Assembly (NCBI GenBank): GCA_020625875.1 | Contig: JAHLAX010000070.1 | Span: forward strand, 1 to 64,000 | Length of the DNA: 64,000 nucleotides | Source: a bacterium | GTDB lineage: Bacteria; Bacillota; Clostridia; Oscillospirales; Acutalibacteraceae | Reading direction: 5' to 3' | Shown: in pieces, positions 51,591 to 60,613 of the stretch | How positions within the stretch are numbered: position 1 is the first letter of the stretch | Layout of the letters: each line of letters begins with the position of its first letter | Position numbers and translations under genes: made by a program | Notes under the pieces: generated by a model | The model's database searches: none | The model's input: the letters and a program-made list of their open reading frames with translations, nothing else | What the model was told of the DNA's origin: nothing

Positions 51591-52676
51591 CTAAACAATA
51601 TATTTATTTAATCCTTTGATACTGTTTAAGACGGCCGAAATCGCGAATGATACCACTACCGTTATAAGACATATAAGCGGAGTTGAGATAATCGGATTAA
51701 AGGACGATGGAGTAAAATGAAGCTTGTTGGTCATATAATCAATAACAACCATATGCACAAGATATACTCCAAAGCTGTAGCCCGAAAGCGTTCTTACAGC
51801 CTTACTGAGTTTTGAGTCGCTGTTCTTAACATGATAGTGCTTTTTAAAGAACACAAACACAGCCGCCGCCATAGCCGCGACATTCGTTGTCTGATAGTCA
51901 TAATAGCCCACATACGCCGCATTACCCGCTTTTGAGCGGATTAAGGTTGCTGCTATTGTATAAACAAGCCCCGCTATACCGAGCAGATAGATAACCCATT
52001 CGAGCTTCTTTGAAATCTCAAATTTATAAAGCACATAACCGAGCACAAAATATCCTGTATAGCCCAACGGCATAAACAAATACATATGTGTTTTTGTTGT
52101 ATTGATAAAATCGATGAGCTTTATCGACACGGGAGTCTTGAATACTTCAAGCGTCTTAAGAAGGTCGGGCAAAAAGAAAGCGAAGATAAGCGCCAGAATA
52201 AGGAACAGCCTGATAAGACTTTTTTCCTCAACAATCTTCCTGATAAACGGCGTTACAAGATAAAGTCCTATCATCATAGGAATAAACCACATATGATAAT
52301 GACCTTTAAGAATCATATTCAATGTGCTGTCAAAATTGTTGTAATATATCTGGCATAAAACCGCGTAAATCAACGACCAGAACAAATACGCCGTCACAAG
52401 CCTGAGAACGTTTTTCTTCAAGATTTCTTTAAACGGCTTTTTGCTGTCGAGGAACAACGCTCCGCTTATCATAACAAAAACGGGAACCGACCAGCGCGAG
52501 ATGCTGTCGTAAATATTCAACGTCTGCCACTGCCAGCTATGAACCGACATATTATTAAAGCTTTGAAAAATAGTATGTATCATCAAAACAAAAACAATCG
52601 CGACTACCCGCAGAGCGTCAAGATAATCAACACGTTCTCTTGCGCTCGGCAGCTTGTTCACTGCTTTATCATTCAT
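51591..52676 (-). CDS. Acyltransferase family 3 membrane protein
   Basis: A 361-residue protein with about ten membrane helices. The N-terminus RVDYLDALRVVAIVFVLMIH and FVMISGALFLD are classic acyltransferase-3 features, with the first His as the likely catalytic base. It probably O-acetylates a wall or exopolysaccharide; the acceptor is unknown. It differs clearly from the other family member at 17914-18930. Its neighbour is the dockerin metallophosphoesterase, 40 nt upstream. Confidence 0.85.
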   Translation of the reverse strand: MNDKAVNKLPSARERVDYLDALRVVAIVFVLMIHTIFQSFNNMSVHSWQWQTLNIYDSISRWSVPVFVMISGALFLDSKKPFKEILKKNVLRLVTAYLFWSLIYAVLCQIYYNNFDSTLNMILKGHYHMWFIPMMIGLYLVTPFIRKIVEEKSLIRLFLILALIFAFFLPDLLKTLEVFKTPVSIKLIDFINTTKTHMYLFMPLGYTGYFVLGYVLYKFEISKKLEWVIYLLGIAGLVYTIAATLIRSKAGNAAYVGYYDYQTTNVAAMAAAVFVFFKKHYHVKNSDSKLSKAVRTLSGYSFGVYLVHMVVIDYMTNKLHFTPSSFNPIISTPLICLITVVVSFAISAVLNSIKGLNKYIV

Positions 52677-52716
52677 CTAAAACTCCCCTTATCTTTTGCG
52701 CACAAAAGCGCTCGTA

Positions 52717-55617
52717 TTATGTCAAATAATTTATTGTAATTATGTTACTGCTCGGGTCAAAGGTGAATCTCAGTTTTGAACCGACAGATAGTCCGTTAAT
52801 CGTAATGCTCTTTCCTCTCGAGCTCATCTCGGTGAGAGTGAACTCATCGCTTCCGCCTGCCGCGAAGGATGGCGTAGCGCTGGATTGGAGACTGAGGTAT
52901 TTTGACTTCTTGTTATCATATAGACTCAGGCTGATATTCTCAGCGGATACGGTGGTGTAATCAAGAGTATATGTGTTGTTCGTATAGCCGAAGTATGTGT
53001 CCTTGTTATCCCATCCGTGAACACCCGACTGATAGAACAAAAGCAGATAGTGCTCATTTTCGTTGACATTATGCTCGGGATTTGTGGGAATAGTCGGCTC
53101 AACAGAGCTGTTGAAGTTAAAGTTGCCGACCTTGCACTTACCGTCTGTTCCTGTTCCGCTGATATAGAAGCAGTTATGCTCAAAGTTTTCAAGCGTTATA
53201 TCGACAGTCTGGCTTCCGCCCTGACCGCTGTTGAAAATCATAGTTTTAAACTGTCCCGCGTAGTCGAACTTAACGCCATAGACATCGTGTCCGTAATTTG
53301 TGCCGACTTTCTGCATTTTAACACCAGGCCAGCTGGCGTTATTCGAGGAACCTGTCCACGCGTAGGCATAGACGTTCGCCCAATCATAGGTATTCTCGAA
53401 GTAGTAAATGTTCCTCAAATCGAACACCTGAGGCGCGCCAATATGCTCGGCAATCTCACGCAGCGAGGCTATTGACGAATCCAATTGCTCACTTGTTCCG
53501 TTATTCTTGCGCAGCTTTTTGAGAGCCTGATACTGGTCGTAGGAGGCAAAGGAATAATACGCGTCAAGATAAGTTTTCGCGTCATCACTTGAAGCCGCTG
53601 TCGAATACTTACCCTTTTTTCCGCTTAGCAGCTGTCCTGTGTCAGCGGGGAGCTTATTGATTCGCTTTACAAGCCAAAGCTGTATATATGTAGCGTCATC
53701 AATATCCACTATGCCGCTGCCGTCGGTGTCGGCAGCCTTTTCCTGCTGAGCGCTAAAATCTATTCTGCCCGCGAGCTTAAGCTGAATTGTGGTAACGTCA
53801 CGCACCGACACTTTTCCGTCGAGATTCGCGTCGCCGAGAATATAATCTTCTACAGGCTCGCTCTCGCTTGAAGCATCTGACGACGGATCGGTAACAGGTT
53901 CATTCTGCCACTTTTCGGCTTTAACCGTGTATTTACCGTCCTGAGTACCGTTGGGCGTAAAGAAATCGTTGGTACCGTCTAATGTAATATCAACTGTCTG
54001 AGAATTGTTGTCGCCGTTGTTCCATACTATGCCCGTATGCTCGGCGGGAATATCGCAGTAGTATAACTCTACATCGTTTTTATCCAAGCCGTATAACACA
54101 GCTCCGTACCCGGGCCATGTGCAGGTAACTGTCTGATTCTCGGTTGCCCAGCTGTGACAGTCAACGGTCCCCCATTTTTGTGTGTTGGCAAAGTAAATAC
54201 GCTTGGTTGCTGTTCCCTCAGGCAGAGTGCAGCCTGTAACGCCTGTAGTCGCTGACGGGTCTTTTGTTGTGGGCTGAGCGGTTTCGTTTGTCGCGTCAGC
54301 GAACGTTCCGCGCGCGCCGTCCATAATATAGCTGTAAGCGGGATAAATAAGCTCGTCAGTGAGGTCGGCGCCATAGTAGATAACGCTGCTGTCATAAACC
54401 TCAACAAGATAGCCCTGGGAGTCATAACCGCCTATGCCTTTCTCTTTATTATAATCAAGACCTGTGTCGTCGGCGTCTGCCCTGGTCGTACCCGCAACCG
54501 AGGGATTGTGAATCATAGAGCAGGCTGTTCCGTTTTCGTCGGAGTAGTTATAGCCCATTGAGAAGTCTTCATGGGTATGTCCCGACATCCAGATTAGTTT
54601 TGGATACTTTATCAAGAGATTTTTGAACTTAACAGTTGTAATATAACTCTCGCTCAGATGAGCCTTGTAATACGGTCTGCTCATACGGTCGCCCGCGCCA
54701 AAGCCGTCAATCGGCGAATGCTGAATAATATAGATGTTTACGCCCGTGCCGTAATAGGTTTTGAGCAGATTCTCTACCCAAGTCATCTGCTGCGAACTGA
54801 ACTCGTCGCATTTCGAGGGATTGGGATCATACTCGAGCGCCATAAAGATAAATACATCGCCCGTGGTTTTTTCGATCATATAATAATACGGCTTATTAGC
54901 GTCATAATTTGCTTTGGTGCTGTCAGTACCCGAAGCGCGCACGAACGATTTAATACCGCTTTCAACGCCACAGCGCATATCGTGGTTGCCGTCGCTTTCC
55001 CAGACAGGATTTACGTAATTGGAGTTTGCTAGAGTTTTTTCGTAATCATCCCACTCGCCGTCGGGACCCGCCGCGTTTGTAACGGTATCGCCCGAAGTTA
55101 CTATAAAATCAGTTTTTGTATCGACGCCGAACTTGAGCGCCTGCGCCCATCTCTCGGTTGCTTTGGTATAGAAGCCGTTTCTGTCGATGTGAATATCAGA
55201 ATATGAATTAAACTTATACTTAAGGCTGCCCGCGTTCAGTCGCTTATTGTCGGGAATTACATATTCCGCCGCAATACTGCCCGCGCTGTTCTTAGCGACA
55301 ACCCTTGTAGCTTTCGCGGGAATAGCGGTATGGTATCCAAACTTGAAGCTTGCCGATGAGACGGAAGTTAAGTCAAGCTCGGTAATCGGATAAAACCCGC
55401 TGAGAACATCGGTGTTATCAGCCCAGTAAAGCTTATATTTATCCGAGGTGTCGCTCGTTAAGCTCAGCGTTCCCTCGGCATAGCCCGAAAGATTATTCTT
55501 AAACACATAATTAATCTCTGTGCCAGTCACCGAAGACACCTCCGCCGCTGTAACAAAACAAATGGATATAAGCAAAAACGCCAGCAAAAGCGAAATAGGT
55601 TTAAGTGATTTTTTCAT
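52717..55617 (-). CDS. Dockerin-bearing secreted metallophosphoesterase with two CBM26-like modules
   Basis: 966 residues with a signal peptide (MKKSLKPISLLLAFLLISICFV). A calcineurin-like phosphoesterase domain (about 140-380) has SDIHIDRNGF, SGDTVTN, SDGNHDMRCG and SGHTHEDFS, all expected metal ligands. A module near 470-570 (RIYFANTQKWG, CTWPGYG, IVWNNGD, QTVDITLDG) is followed by a type I dockerin (about 590-650; GDANLDGKVSVRDVTTIQLKL and ADTDGSGIVDIDDATYIQL, both calcium loops intact). A second like module (about 730-830; IYYFENTYDWANVYAYAW, ASWPGVKM) and an unknown beta-rich C-terminal module end it. The WPG and QTVDI signatures resemble starch-binding CBM26. The start at 55617 has AGAGGTG six bases upstream. 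Confidence 0.82.
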   Translation of the reverse strand: MKKSLKPISLLLAFLLISICFVTAAEVSSVTGTEINYVFKNNLSGYAEGTLSLTSDTSDKYKLYWADNTDVLSGFYPITELDLTSVSSASFKFGYHTAIPAKATRVVAKNSAGSIAAEYVIPDNKRLNAGSLKYKFNSYSDIHIDRNGFYTKATERWAQALKFGVDTKTDFIVTSGDTVTNAAGPDGEWDDYEKTLANSNYVNPVWESDGNHDMRCGVESGIKSFVRASGTDSTKANYDANKPYYYMIEKTTGDVFIFMALEYDPNPSKCDEFSSQQMTWVENLLKTYYGTGVNIYIIQHSPIDGFGAGDRMSRPYYKAHLSESYITTVKFKNLLIKYPKLIWMSGHTHEDFSMGYNYSDENGTACSMIHNPSVAGTTRADADDTGLDYNKEKGIGGYDSQGYLVEVYDSSVIYYGADLTDELIYPAYSYIMDGARGTFADATNETAQPTTKDPSATTGVTGCTLPEGTATKRIYFANTQKWGTVDCHSWATENQTVTCTWPGYGAVLYGLDKNDVELYYCDIPAEHTGIVWNNGDNNSQTVDITLDGTNDFFTPNGTQDGKYTVKAEKWQNEPVTDPSSDASSESEPVEDYILGDANLDGKVSVRDVTTIQLKLAGRIDFSAQQEKAADTDGSGIVDIDDATYIQLWLVKRINKLPADTGQLLSGKKGKYSTAASSDDAKTYLDAYYSFASYDQYQALKKLRKNNGTSEQLDSSIASLREIAEHIGAPQVFDLRNIYYFENTYDWANVYAYAWTGSSNNASWPGVKMQKVGTNYGHDVYGVKFDYAGQFKTMIFNSGQGGSQTVDITLENFEHNCFYISGTGTDGKCKVGNFNFNSSVEPTIPTNPEHNVNENEHYLLLFYQSGVHGWDNKDTYFGYTNNTYTLDYTTVSAENISLSLYDNKKSKYLSLQSSATPSFAAGGSDEFTLTEMSSRGKSITINGLSVGSKLRFTFDPSSNIITINYLT

Positions 55618-55728
55618 ATCATTCACCTCTTGCAAATAAATATATATATTAATTATAGTATAAATCCTGTGCTGATTTATAGCGGCAATATGCACAATTT
55701 TTCACGCTCTGTTTAGTGCTAATTAACC

Positions 55729-55760
55729 AAAAGAAAAGCTGCCTTTATGAGGCAGCTTTT
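55729..55760 (-). terminator. Terminator overlapping the CHAP gene stop codon
   Basis: AAAAGCTGCC / GGCAGCTTTT, a 10-bp stem whose 5' arm on the minus strand encodes the last residues and whose loop holds the TAA stop. TTCTTTT follows the stem. Confidence 0.8.
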
Positions 55761-57955
55761 ACATTGATTTTACATGAAAGAGTAATTCCGTCAACCGTGG
55801 CTGTAACTGTAGTCTTGCCCGCCTTGATGCCCTTAACCACACCCTTTGATGTGACAGTGGCAATCTTTTTATCCGCGCTTTTCCAGCTTATTATATCTCC
55901 GCCGTGCTGCGAAACCTTCAGAGTTTTTGTCTCTTTTTCTTTTACGGTAGCCGATTTATCGCTGAGAATCGGGTCATATACGCTTATGTTGCAGTTAAGC
56001 TTCAAGTCATTTATAGTTGCCGTGATTTTTGCCTTACCATAGCTTACAGCGGTTATCTCGCCTGCCCCGTTTACCGTCGCGACATTCTTATCAGAGGTCG
56101 ACCACTTAATATCGCCATAGCCGCCCTGTACCGCCACAGCCATCGTTTTCCCCTTGAGGAATCCCGCCGACTTAGCCGACAGAGTCGGCTTTTTAACGGT
56201 GAGATTAAAGCTGAGATTTGCGTCTCCGCTCTTTACGGCAATCTGAGTTTTACCCGCCTTCAAGGCTGTTATCTCACCCGATGAGTTTACCTTAGCTATC
56301 TTCGTATCGGCTGATGTAAACTTGGTTTTGGCGTCGGGTGACTGCAGCTTGATTTTGTACGGCTCATTCAGATATAGCGACTTGGATGTTTCTTTCAGAT
56401 AAGGTCTTACAAGATAACATTTGTTGCCGATAGTGCCGCAAACATATTTGCAGTGATTTATAATTACCCAGCCCTTCATACCGTTGTACGAAGTATATCC
56501 GAAGGAATATTTGTCTGTGTACTGAACCTTGGTTACCTTGAGCAATACGCCCTTAGGAATTAAAACTATGTTCTTTCTCTTGTTTGTATACGTTGTTTTG
56601 AGATTAGCTTCCTTAGATGTTGTAAAGCGTTCGTAGGTTGTGGGATACTTGGTAACCGTAAAGTTACACTTCAGGTTAACTCCGCTGACTTTAGCTGTTA
56701 TGACAGCGGTACCCTCCTTAAGCGCTGTAACCTTACCCTTGGAATCAACTTTAGCTATTGTTTTGTCGGATGACGACCACTGCGGAGTGCTCTTTGTATT
56801 CTTTACAGAGAGAGTACAGCTGTCGCCCTTGCAGGCTTGTGCGGTCTTTTTGCTTATTGACGGATTCTTAACCGTTACGGTACAGGTCGCGGTGCCTGTT
56901 GAGGTTTTAAGCTTAATCTTAGCCGTGCCTTTTTTGAGCGCGGTAATCTTACCCTTGGAGTTAACCTTGGCTATAGTCTTGTCAGAGCTTGAGTATTTGC
57001 CTCCAAGCCCGTTTGTCGCGGTCAGCTTTTTGGTATAGTCAAGATACAGCGTCACGGTTTTTGGCGAAACCTTAGGCTTGAGCTGATAATAGACTCCGTC
57101 AATATTGCCGTAAATATAGTCGCAATAATCGAGAGCTACCCAACCGCTTTTTGATTTATAGGTAGTATAGCCCCAGATATAATCGTCCTTTACGCTGAAT
57201 TTTTTTACATTAAGCTCTGTTCCGTAGGTCATAGAAGTCACAAGAGCTGAGGATGTGCTGGCGCTCTTGCGCATATTTAGCGAATCTACGCTTACCTGCC
57301 ACACCTCATATTTAGTAGGTTCTTCAGCGGCTGTGCGTGAGTAGTTGGGGTGACCGTATCCTATGACATAACTGCTGCCGAGAGTACGCGAGTTATCATT
57401 TGTATACTCGCAAACGCTGGCGTTCGTGGAGTTACCCTCTATAACGTCAAGATAGTTGCCCTTTACTCCCGCAACAATTCCAACATGAGTTGACACGCTC
57501 TGGCTCGCCATATCGCTGTAGAACACAATATCGCCCTTTACGGGAGTGTATTTACCGCCGAAGTACTTGCTGTCGTACCATCTCTTCTGAGCTCTGAACC
57601 AGTTCATACCCGCGGTACAGGCGGCAAATCTTGTGACAACGGTCTGAGGAATCTTAGCCTGAGCGGCACACCAGCTCACGAACATAGCGCACCAGGGCTG
57701 GTCAACAAACGACGGAATATACCAATATCCGTACTTTGTACCAACGCCGTTCTCTTTGTAGCCTATCTGAGTACGCGCGACGCCGACAATATCTGTTGCG
57801 CCCATGCCTGTGTTTTTGTAAGTGTTCGGATAACCCGTAGGATAGCCGGCGGCGTCAGCGCTCTCGCCCGAATTAAAGGTGAGACCCGCGAAAGCCGAGA
57901 ATACGATGACAGCCATCAGGACTATTGAAGCTGTCTGTTTGAATACTTTACTCAT
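55745..57955 (-). CDS. Secreted CHAP-domain amidase with SH3 and five BIG2 domains
   Basis: 736 residues with a signal peptide (about 1-35). A CHAP hydrolase domain (about 50-190) has the catalytic Cys in DQPWCAMFVSWC and His in STHVGIVAG. An SH3-like wall-binding domain (about 225-300) and two BIG2 Ig modules follow, then a second SH3-like unit and three more BIG2 modules, each closing with a TIAKVNSKGKITALKKGTA-type strand. It probably cleaves peptidoglycan peptides or amides at the surface while the Ig modules act as spacers. The ribosome site is weak (GGAATGG), so the ATG at 57955 was chosen mainly for the signal peptide. It is not part of the dockerin operon, since a terminator lies between. 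Confidence 0.87.
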   Translation of the reverse strand: MSKVFKQTASIVLMAVIVFSAFAGLTFNSGESADAAGYPTGYPNTYKNTGMGATDIVGVARTQIGYKENGVGTKYGYWYIPSFVDQPWCAMFVSWCAAQAKIPQTVVTRFAACTAGMNWFRAQKRWYDSKYFGGKYTPVKGDIVFYSDMASQSVSTHVGIVAGVKGNYLDVIEGNSTNASVCEYTNDNSRTLGSSYVIGYGHPNYSRTAAEEPTKYEVWQVSVDSLNMRKSASTSSALVTSMTYGTELNVKKFSVKDDYIWGYTTYKSKSGWVALDYCDYIYGNIDGVYYQLKPKVSPKTVTLYLDYTKKLTATNGLGGKYSSSDKTIAKVNSKGKITALKKGTAKIKLKTSTGTATCTVTVKNPSISKKTAQACKGDSCTLSVKNTKSTPQWSSSDKTIAKVDSKGKVTALKEGTAVITAKVSGVNLKCNFTVTKYPTTYERFTTSKEANLKTTYTNKRKNIVLIPKGVLLKVTKVQYTDKYSFGYTSYNGMKGWVIINHCKYVCGTIGNKCYLVRPYLKETSKSLYLNEPYKIKLQSPDAKTKFTSADTKIAKVNSSGEITALKAGKTQIAVKSGDANLSFNLTVKKPTLSAKSAGFLKGKTMAVAVQGGYGDIKWSTSDKNVATVNGAGEITAVSYGKAKITATINDLKLNCNISVYDPILSDKSATVKEKETKTLKVSQHGGDIISWKSADKKIATVTSKGVVKGIKAGKTTVTATVDGITLSCKINVKAAS

Positions 57956-58090
57956 AAAACCATTCCAATCAAATTCTGAATCAAAACTTCTATCTCTTTT
58001 TTCGACAATGTTTACTAAATTGTAACACAAAACACAGGCAAGGTCAACCGTATGAATAAGAAAAACAAACACGGAAAAACCCGATAATTA

Positions 58091-58121
58091 TGCGAAAAAA
58101 GGACAGCTTTCGCCGTCCTTT
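58091..58121 (-). terminator. Terminator of the lipoprotein/dockerin/PqqD/cohesin-like operon
   Basis: On the minus strand AAAGGACGGC / GCTGTCCTTT (10 bp, one mismatch) around GAAA, followed by TTTTTTCGCA. Confidence 0.85.
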
Positions 58122-58133
58122 AGTGAATAAAGT

Positions 58134-58907
58134 TTACAAATATTCTATTATTTCAGCCAAAAAAAGCTGAATCATTGTAGCGTCTCTGATATTGATTTTA
58201 CCGTCGTAGCAGACCTGAGCGACAGTTTTTTGATTATCATTCAAAGATTTTTTGTCAACCAACGCCAGCTGAAGCTCGGTTACATCGTTTATGTTGACAC
58301 TGCCGTTTAGGTCAATATCGCCTTTTAAGTGAGCGAACTTCGCGTCGACAGAGAAGCCTTCTGCCGCTATTTGACTATGCGAAATCAGCTTTACGTCGCC
58401 GTCCACCGATATATCTTCAGCTTCATTGTCATTTACGCAGGTTTTGTTGGCAATCAGGTTTACGAATTCAACTGTTATATCCTGACTTTCTATATCATCA
58501 ATCGCCTCAACAGTATATGTCAAAAGCGCGTGTTCGGCTGTAAAATCATAAAAGCCCGTGCCCGCGGTAAAAGTGGTTATTACCGAATTATATGTCAACT
58601 GACGTTCCTCGGTCAGGTTAGAAACAGCGGATACTCCGCTATTTCCCCTGCAATCCGTTACCCTGAGCTTTGAGCTGTCAAAGCTCAGCACAACTGTTCC
58701 GTCAACAATTTTTAAATCCGAGCGCAGACTGATTGTAACATCAAAGCTTTCGCCCTTGCCCGCGCTTTGCGAAAATGATTCAAAAAATCCTTGATTTGAT
58801 TTTATCGTCACATGATTATTTACACCGCCCCGCGCGGACGCGGAAAACGGAAAAACACACATAAGCGCGCACAGCAAAACCGCAAAAGGTTTTTTTAATA
58901 TATTCAA
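58134..58907 (-). CDS. Secreted cohesin-like protein with C-terminal dockerin
   Basis: About 257 residues with a signal peptide (NILKKPFAVLLCALMCVFPF...). A beta-sandwich domain (about 30-180) has GKGESFDVTISLRSDLKIVD, VVLSFDSSKLRVTD and ALLTYTVEAID, the layout of cohesin modules. A C-terminal type I dockerin (about 195-257) has GDIDLNGSVNINDVTELQLAL and a shortened second loop, YDGKINIRDATMIQLFL. If the cohesin call is right, this is a single-cohesin adaptor scaffoldin. The start is TTG 58907, two bases after the sseB stop, with GAGG eight bases upstream; ATG 58916 overlaps that site and is less likely. Last gene of the operon. Confidence 0.68.
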   Translation of the reverse strand: MNILKKPFAVLLCALMCVFPFSASARGGVNNHVTIKSNQGFFESFSQSAGKGESFDVTISLRSDLKIVDGTVVLSFDSSKLRVTDCRGNSGVSAVSNLTEERQLTYNSVITTFTAGTGFYDFTAEHALLTYTVEAIDDIESQDITVEFVNLIANKTCVNDNEAEDISVDGDVKLISHSQIAAEGFSVDAKFAHLKGDIDLNGSVNINDVTELQLALVDKKSLNDNQKTVAQVCYDGKINIRDATMIQLFLAEIIEYL

Positions 58908-58908
58908 A

Positions 58909-59715
58909 TTAATCATCCTCGTCATAGAACGGGTCGGTATCCTCAATCGCCTTCTTGGCGAAAGGCACCGAATAAGGAATCATCGAAAGCTGAAAGCCGT
59001 TGAGATGAGGTGAAGCAGCAATCGAGATGCCCTTAAAAATTTCTTCCATATTGCTGCCTGTGAAATCAACAATCACCAGATAACTCGGCTTTTCGTCATT
59101 TTCACGCTTAAATGTACGCAGATAAGCTCTGTGAACATCGTCGCGCTCGTTGAGATAGTTGATAACCGCCGCCATCATATCTACAGGATATTCGTCGGGA
59201 GCGGGATCGCCCAGCTCAACCTTTTCGTCGTTGCGGATTTCCTGCTTATTTAGCCCATCGCCGCGGCTGTCCTTTTGCTCCTTGAGCGACATAACCATAG
59301 GCTTTGGGAAAGCGACCGATTTGCCAAACGGATTTATAACAAAACCCATTACCTCGCACTGCGGTTCCGAAAGCACCTGAGCGTAGCTGTCAAAGGTCAT
59401 AACAACGTTATCCTTGCCCTTTGAACCTTCCCATTTCAGCTTTTCGGATTCATCGGTGAACGCGGGGAAAAACTTTTCTTTATTATTATTCTCGATAAGC
59501 TGAAACTGAACCTGAGTTTCCTGCTGCATCACAGTCGCGCCGTTTTGGTCGGTTTTTGCTACGTTGCGCGGTTTCGACACAACCCCAGGGGTAATAAACT
59601 GAGCCGCCATAACGCAATCAATCATATGATTAACGGTTTCGGGCGTGTTGTTCTCCTGCATCTGAGCTATTGCATCGAGAAGCTCAGGATTCTTTATATT
59701 CTCAACATTAGGCAT
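58909..59715 (-). CDS. SseB family protein
   Basis: 268 residues with the two parts of SseB proteins: an N-terminal domain (about 20-150, including VVMTFDSYAQVL and GFVINPFGKSVAFPK) and a C-terminal domain (about 170-255, with SYLVIVDFTG and GFQLSMIPYSVPFAKKAIE). SseB-type domains are found in enhanced serine sensitivity proteins and in bacterial secretion loci, but their biochemical role is not established. It ends in an acidic tail that overlaps the start region of the cohesin-like gene. It lies 11 nt after the NnrE-like gene. Confidence 0.8.
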   Translation of the reverse strand: MPNVENIKNPELLDAIAQMQENNTPETVNHMIDCVMAAQFITPGVVSKPRNVAKTDQNGATVMQQETQVQFQLIENNNKEKFFPAFTDESEKLKWEGSKGKDNVVMTFDSYAQVLSEPQCEVMGFVINPFGKSVAFPKPMVMSLKEQKDSRGDGLNKQEIRNDEKVELGDPAPDEYPVDMMAAVINYLNERDDVHRAYLRTFKRENDEKPSYLVIVDFTGSNMEEIFKGISIAASPHLNGFQLSMIPYSVPFAKKAIEDTDPFYDEDD

Positions 59716-59726
59716 AATTAGTCCTC

Positions 59727-60611
59727 CTAAAATGTGCTGTATTTTTCCTCGGGTGTCTTTACCCTTTCGGAATTAAAGTATATATAAGTCTGGTCAACAA
59801 TCAGCTTGTTTCCGCCGAAATCGATAACAAAAACGCATTTGCTGTCAATTGATTCCTTTGAAGCTACCTTAAGCGGATTGCGCCTGAACTCACCCTCATC
59901 TGTGGCGTACCTCAGCGCGAAATTATCCGCCGAAATACTGATACTGCCATAGCCCGTAAAGGGCGACAGCTCCGCGTCACCGAGCAGATAATACTGCTTT
60001 TTCAGCAGCTTTATTCCAATGTCAACATTAACAAGACTGCCTATATATTCGCCCGCATCATTAAGAAACATACCGGTTTTATAATACCCTATAGATACGG
60101 TCAGGTTTGAGCGCACGGCTACGGGATTAGCGATACCGTTCGCTCCCGAAAGTCCGCTGTTAATATCAACGCTTACAACATAAGCCGAGCTTCGGTTTAT
60201 AGCCTCTATAATTTGAATCATATCGTCTCTGAGTCTTCCCGAAAAGCCCGTGCCGAGAATACAGTCGACTATAATGTCATAGGATGACAAATCGGTGTAC
60301 TCATCGCAAAAGCACTCGCTCACACCTTTTTTGACGCATTGTTTATAATAATACGCGCCGTCTTCAGAGAGGTTTTCGCTCACTCTCAGAACCACAGGCG
60401 AAAAACCGTGGTCCGAAAGAATCTCAGCCAGAGCGTAACCGTCGCCGCCGTTGTTTCCGCTGCCGCAGATTACGGCTATCGAGCCCTTCCAGCTGACATT
60501 ATCAAAAACGCCCTGCGCCGCTCGCCTCATCAGCTCCTGTCCGCTGACCGAGGTGTTTATTGTAAAAGCGTCGCTCTCGCGCATATTCTTAACTGTAATT
60601 ACGTTTTCCAT
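59727..60611 (-). CDS. nnrE: NAD(P)H-hydrate epimerase domain protein (YjeF N-terminal type)
   Basis: 294 residues. The YjeF_N domain (about 1-215) has ELMRRAAQGVFDNV, VICGSGNNGGDGYALAEIL (ligand-binding) and VDCILGTGFSG, with VSVDINSGLSGANG further on. It should epimerise damaged NAD(P)HX. Unlike many bacterial Nnr proteins there is no fused NnrD dehydratase. Instead about 75 residues of unknown type follow (SISADNFALRYATDEGEF...), which may interact with the SseB protein made from the next gene. It begins 2 nt after the S26-like gene, so expression is coupled. Confidence 0.82.
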   Translation of the reverse strand: MENVITVKNMRESDAFTINTSVSGQELMRRAAQGVFDNVSWKGSIAVICGSGNNGGDGYALAEILSDHGFSPVVLRVSENLSEDGAYYYKQCVKKGVSECFCDEYTDLSSYDIIVDCILGTGFSGRLRDDMIQIIEAINRSSAYVVSVDINSGLSGANGIANPVAVRSNLTVSIGYYKTGMFLNDAGEYIGSLVNVDIGIKLLKKQYYLLGDAELSPFTGYGSISISADNFALRYATDEGEFRRNPLKVASKESIDSKCVFVIDFGGNKLIVDQTYIYFNSERVKTPEEKYSTF

Positions 60612-60613
60612 TA

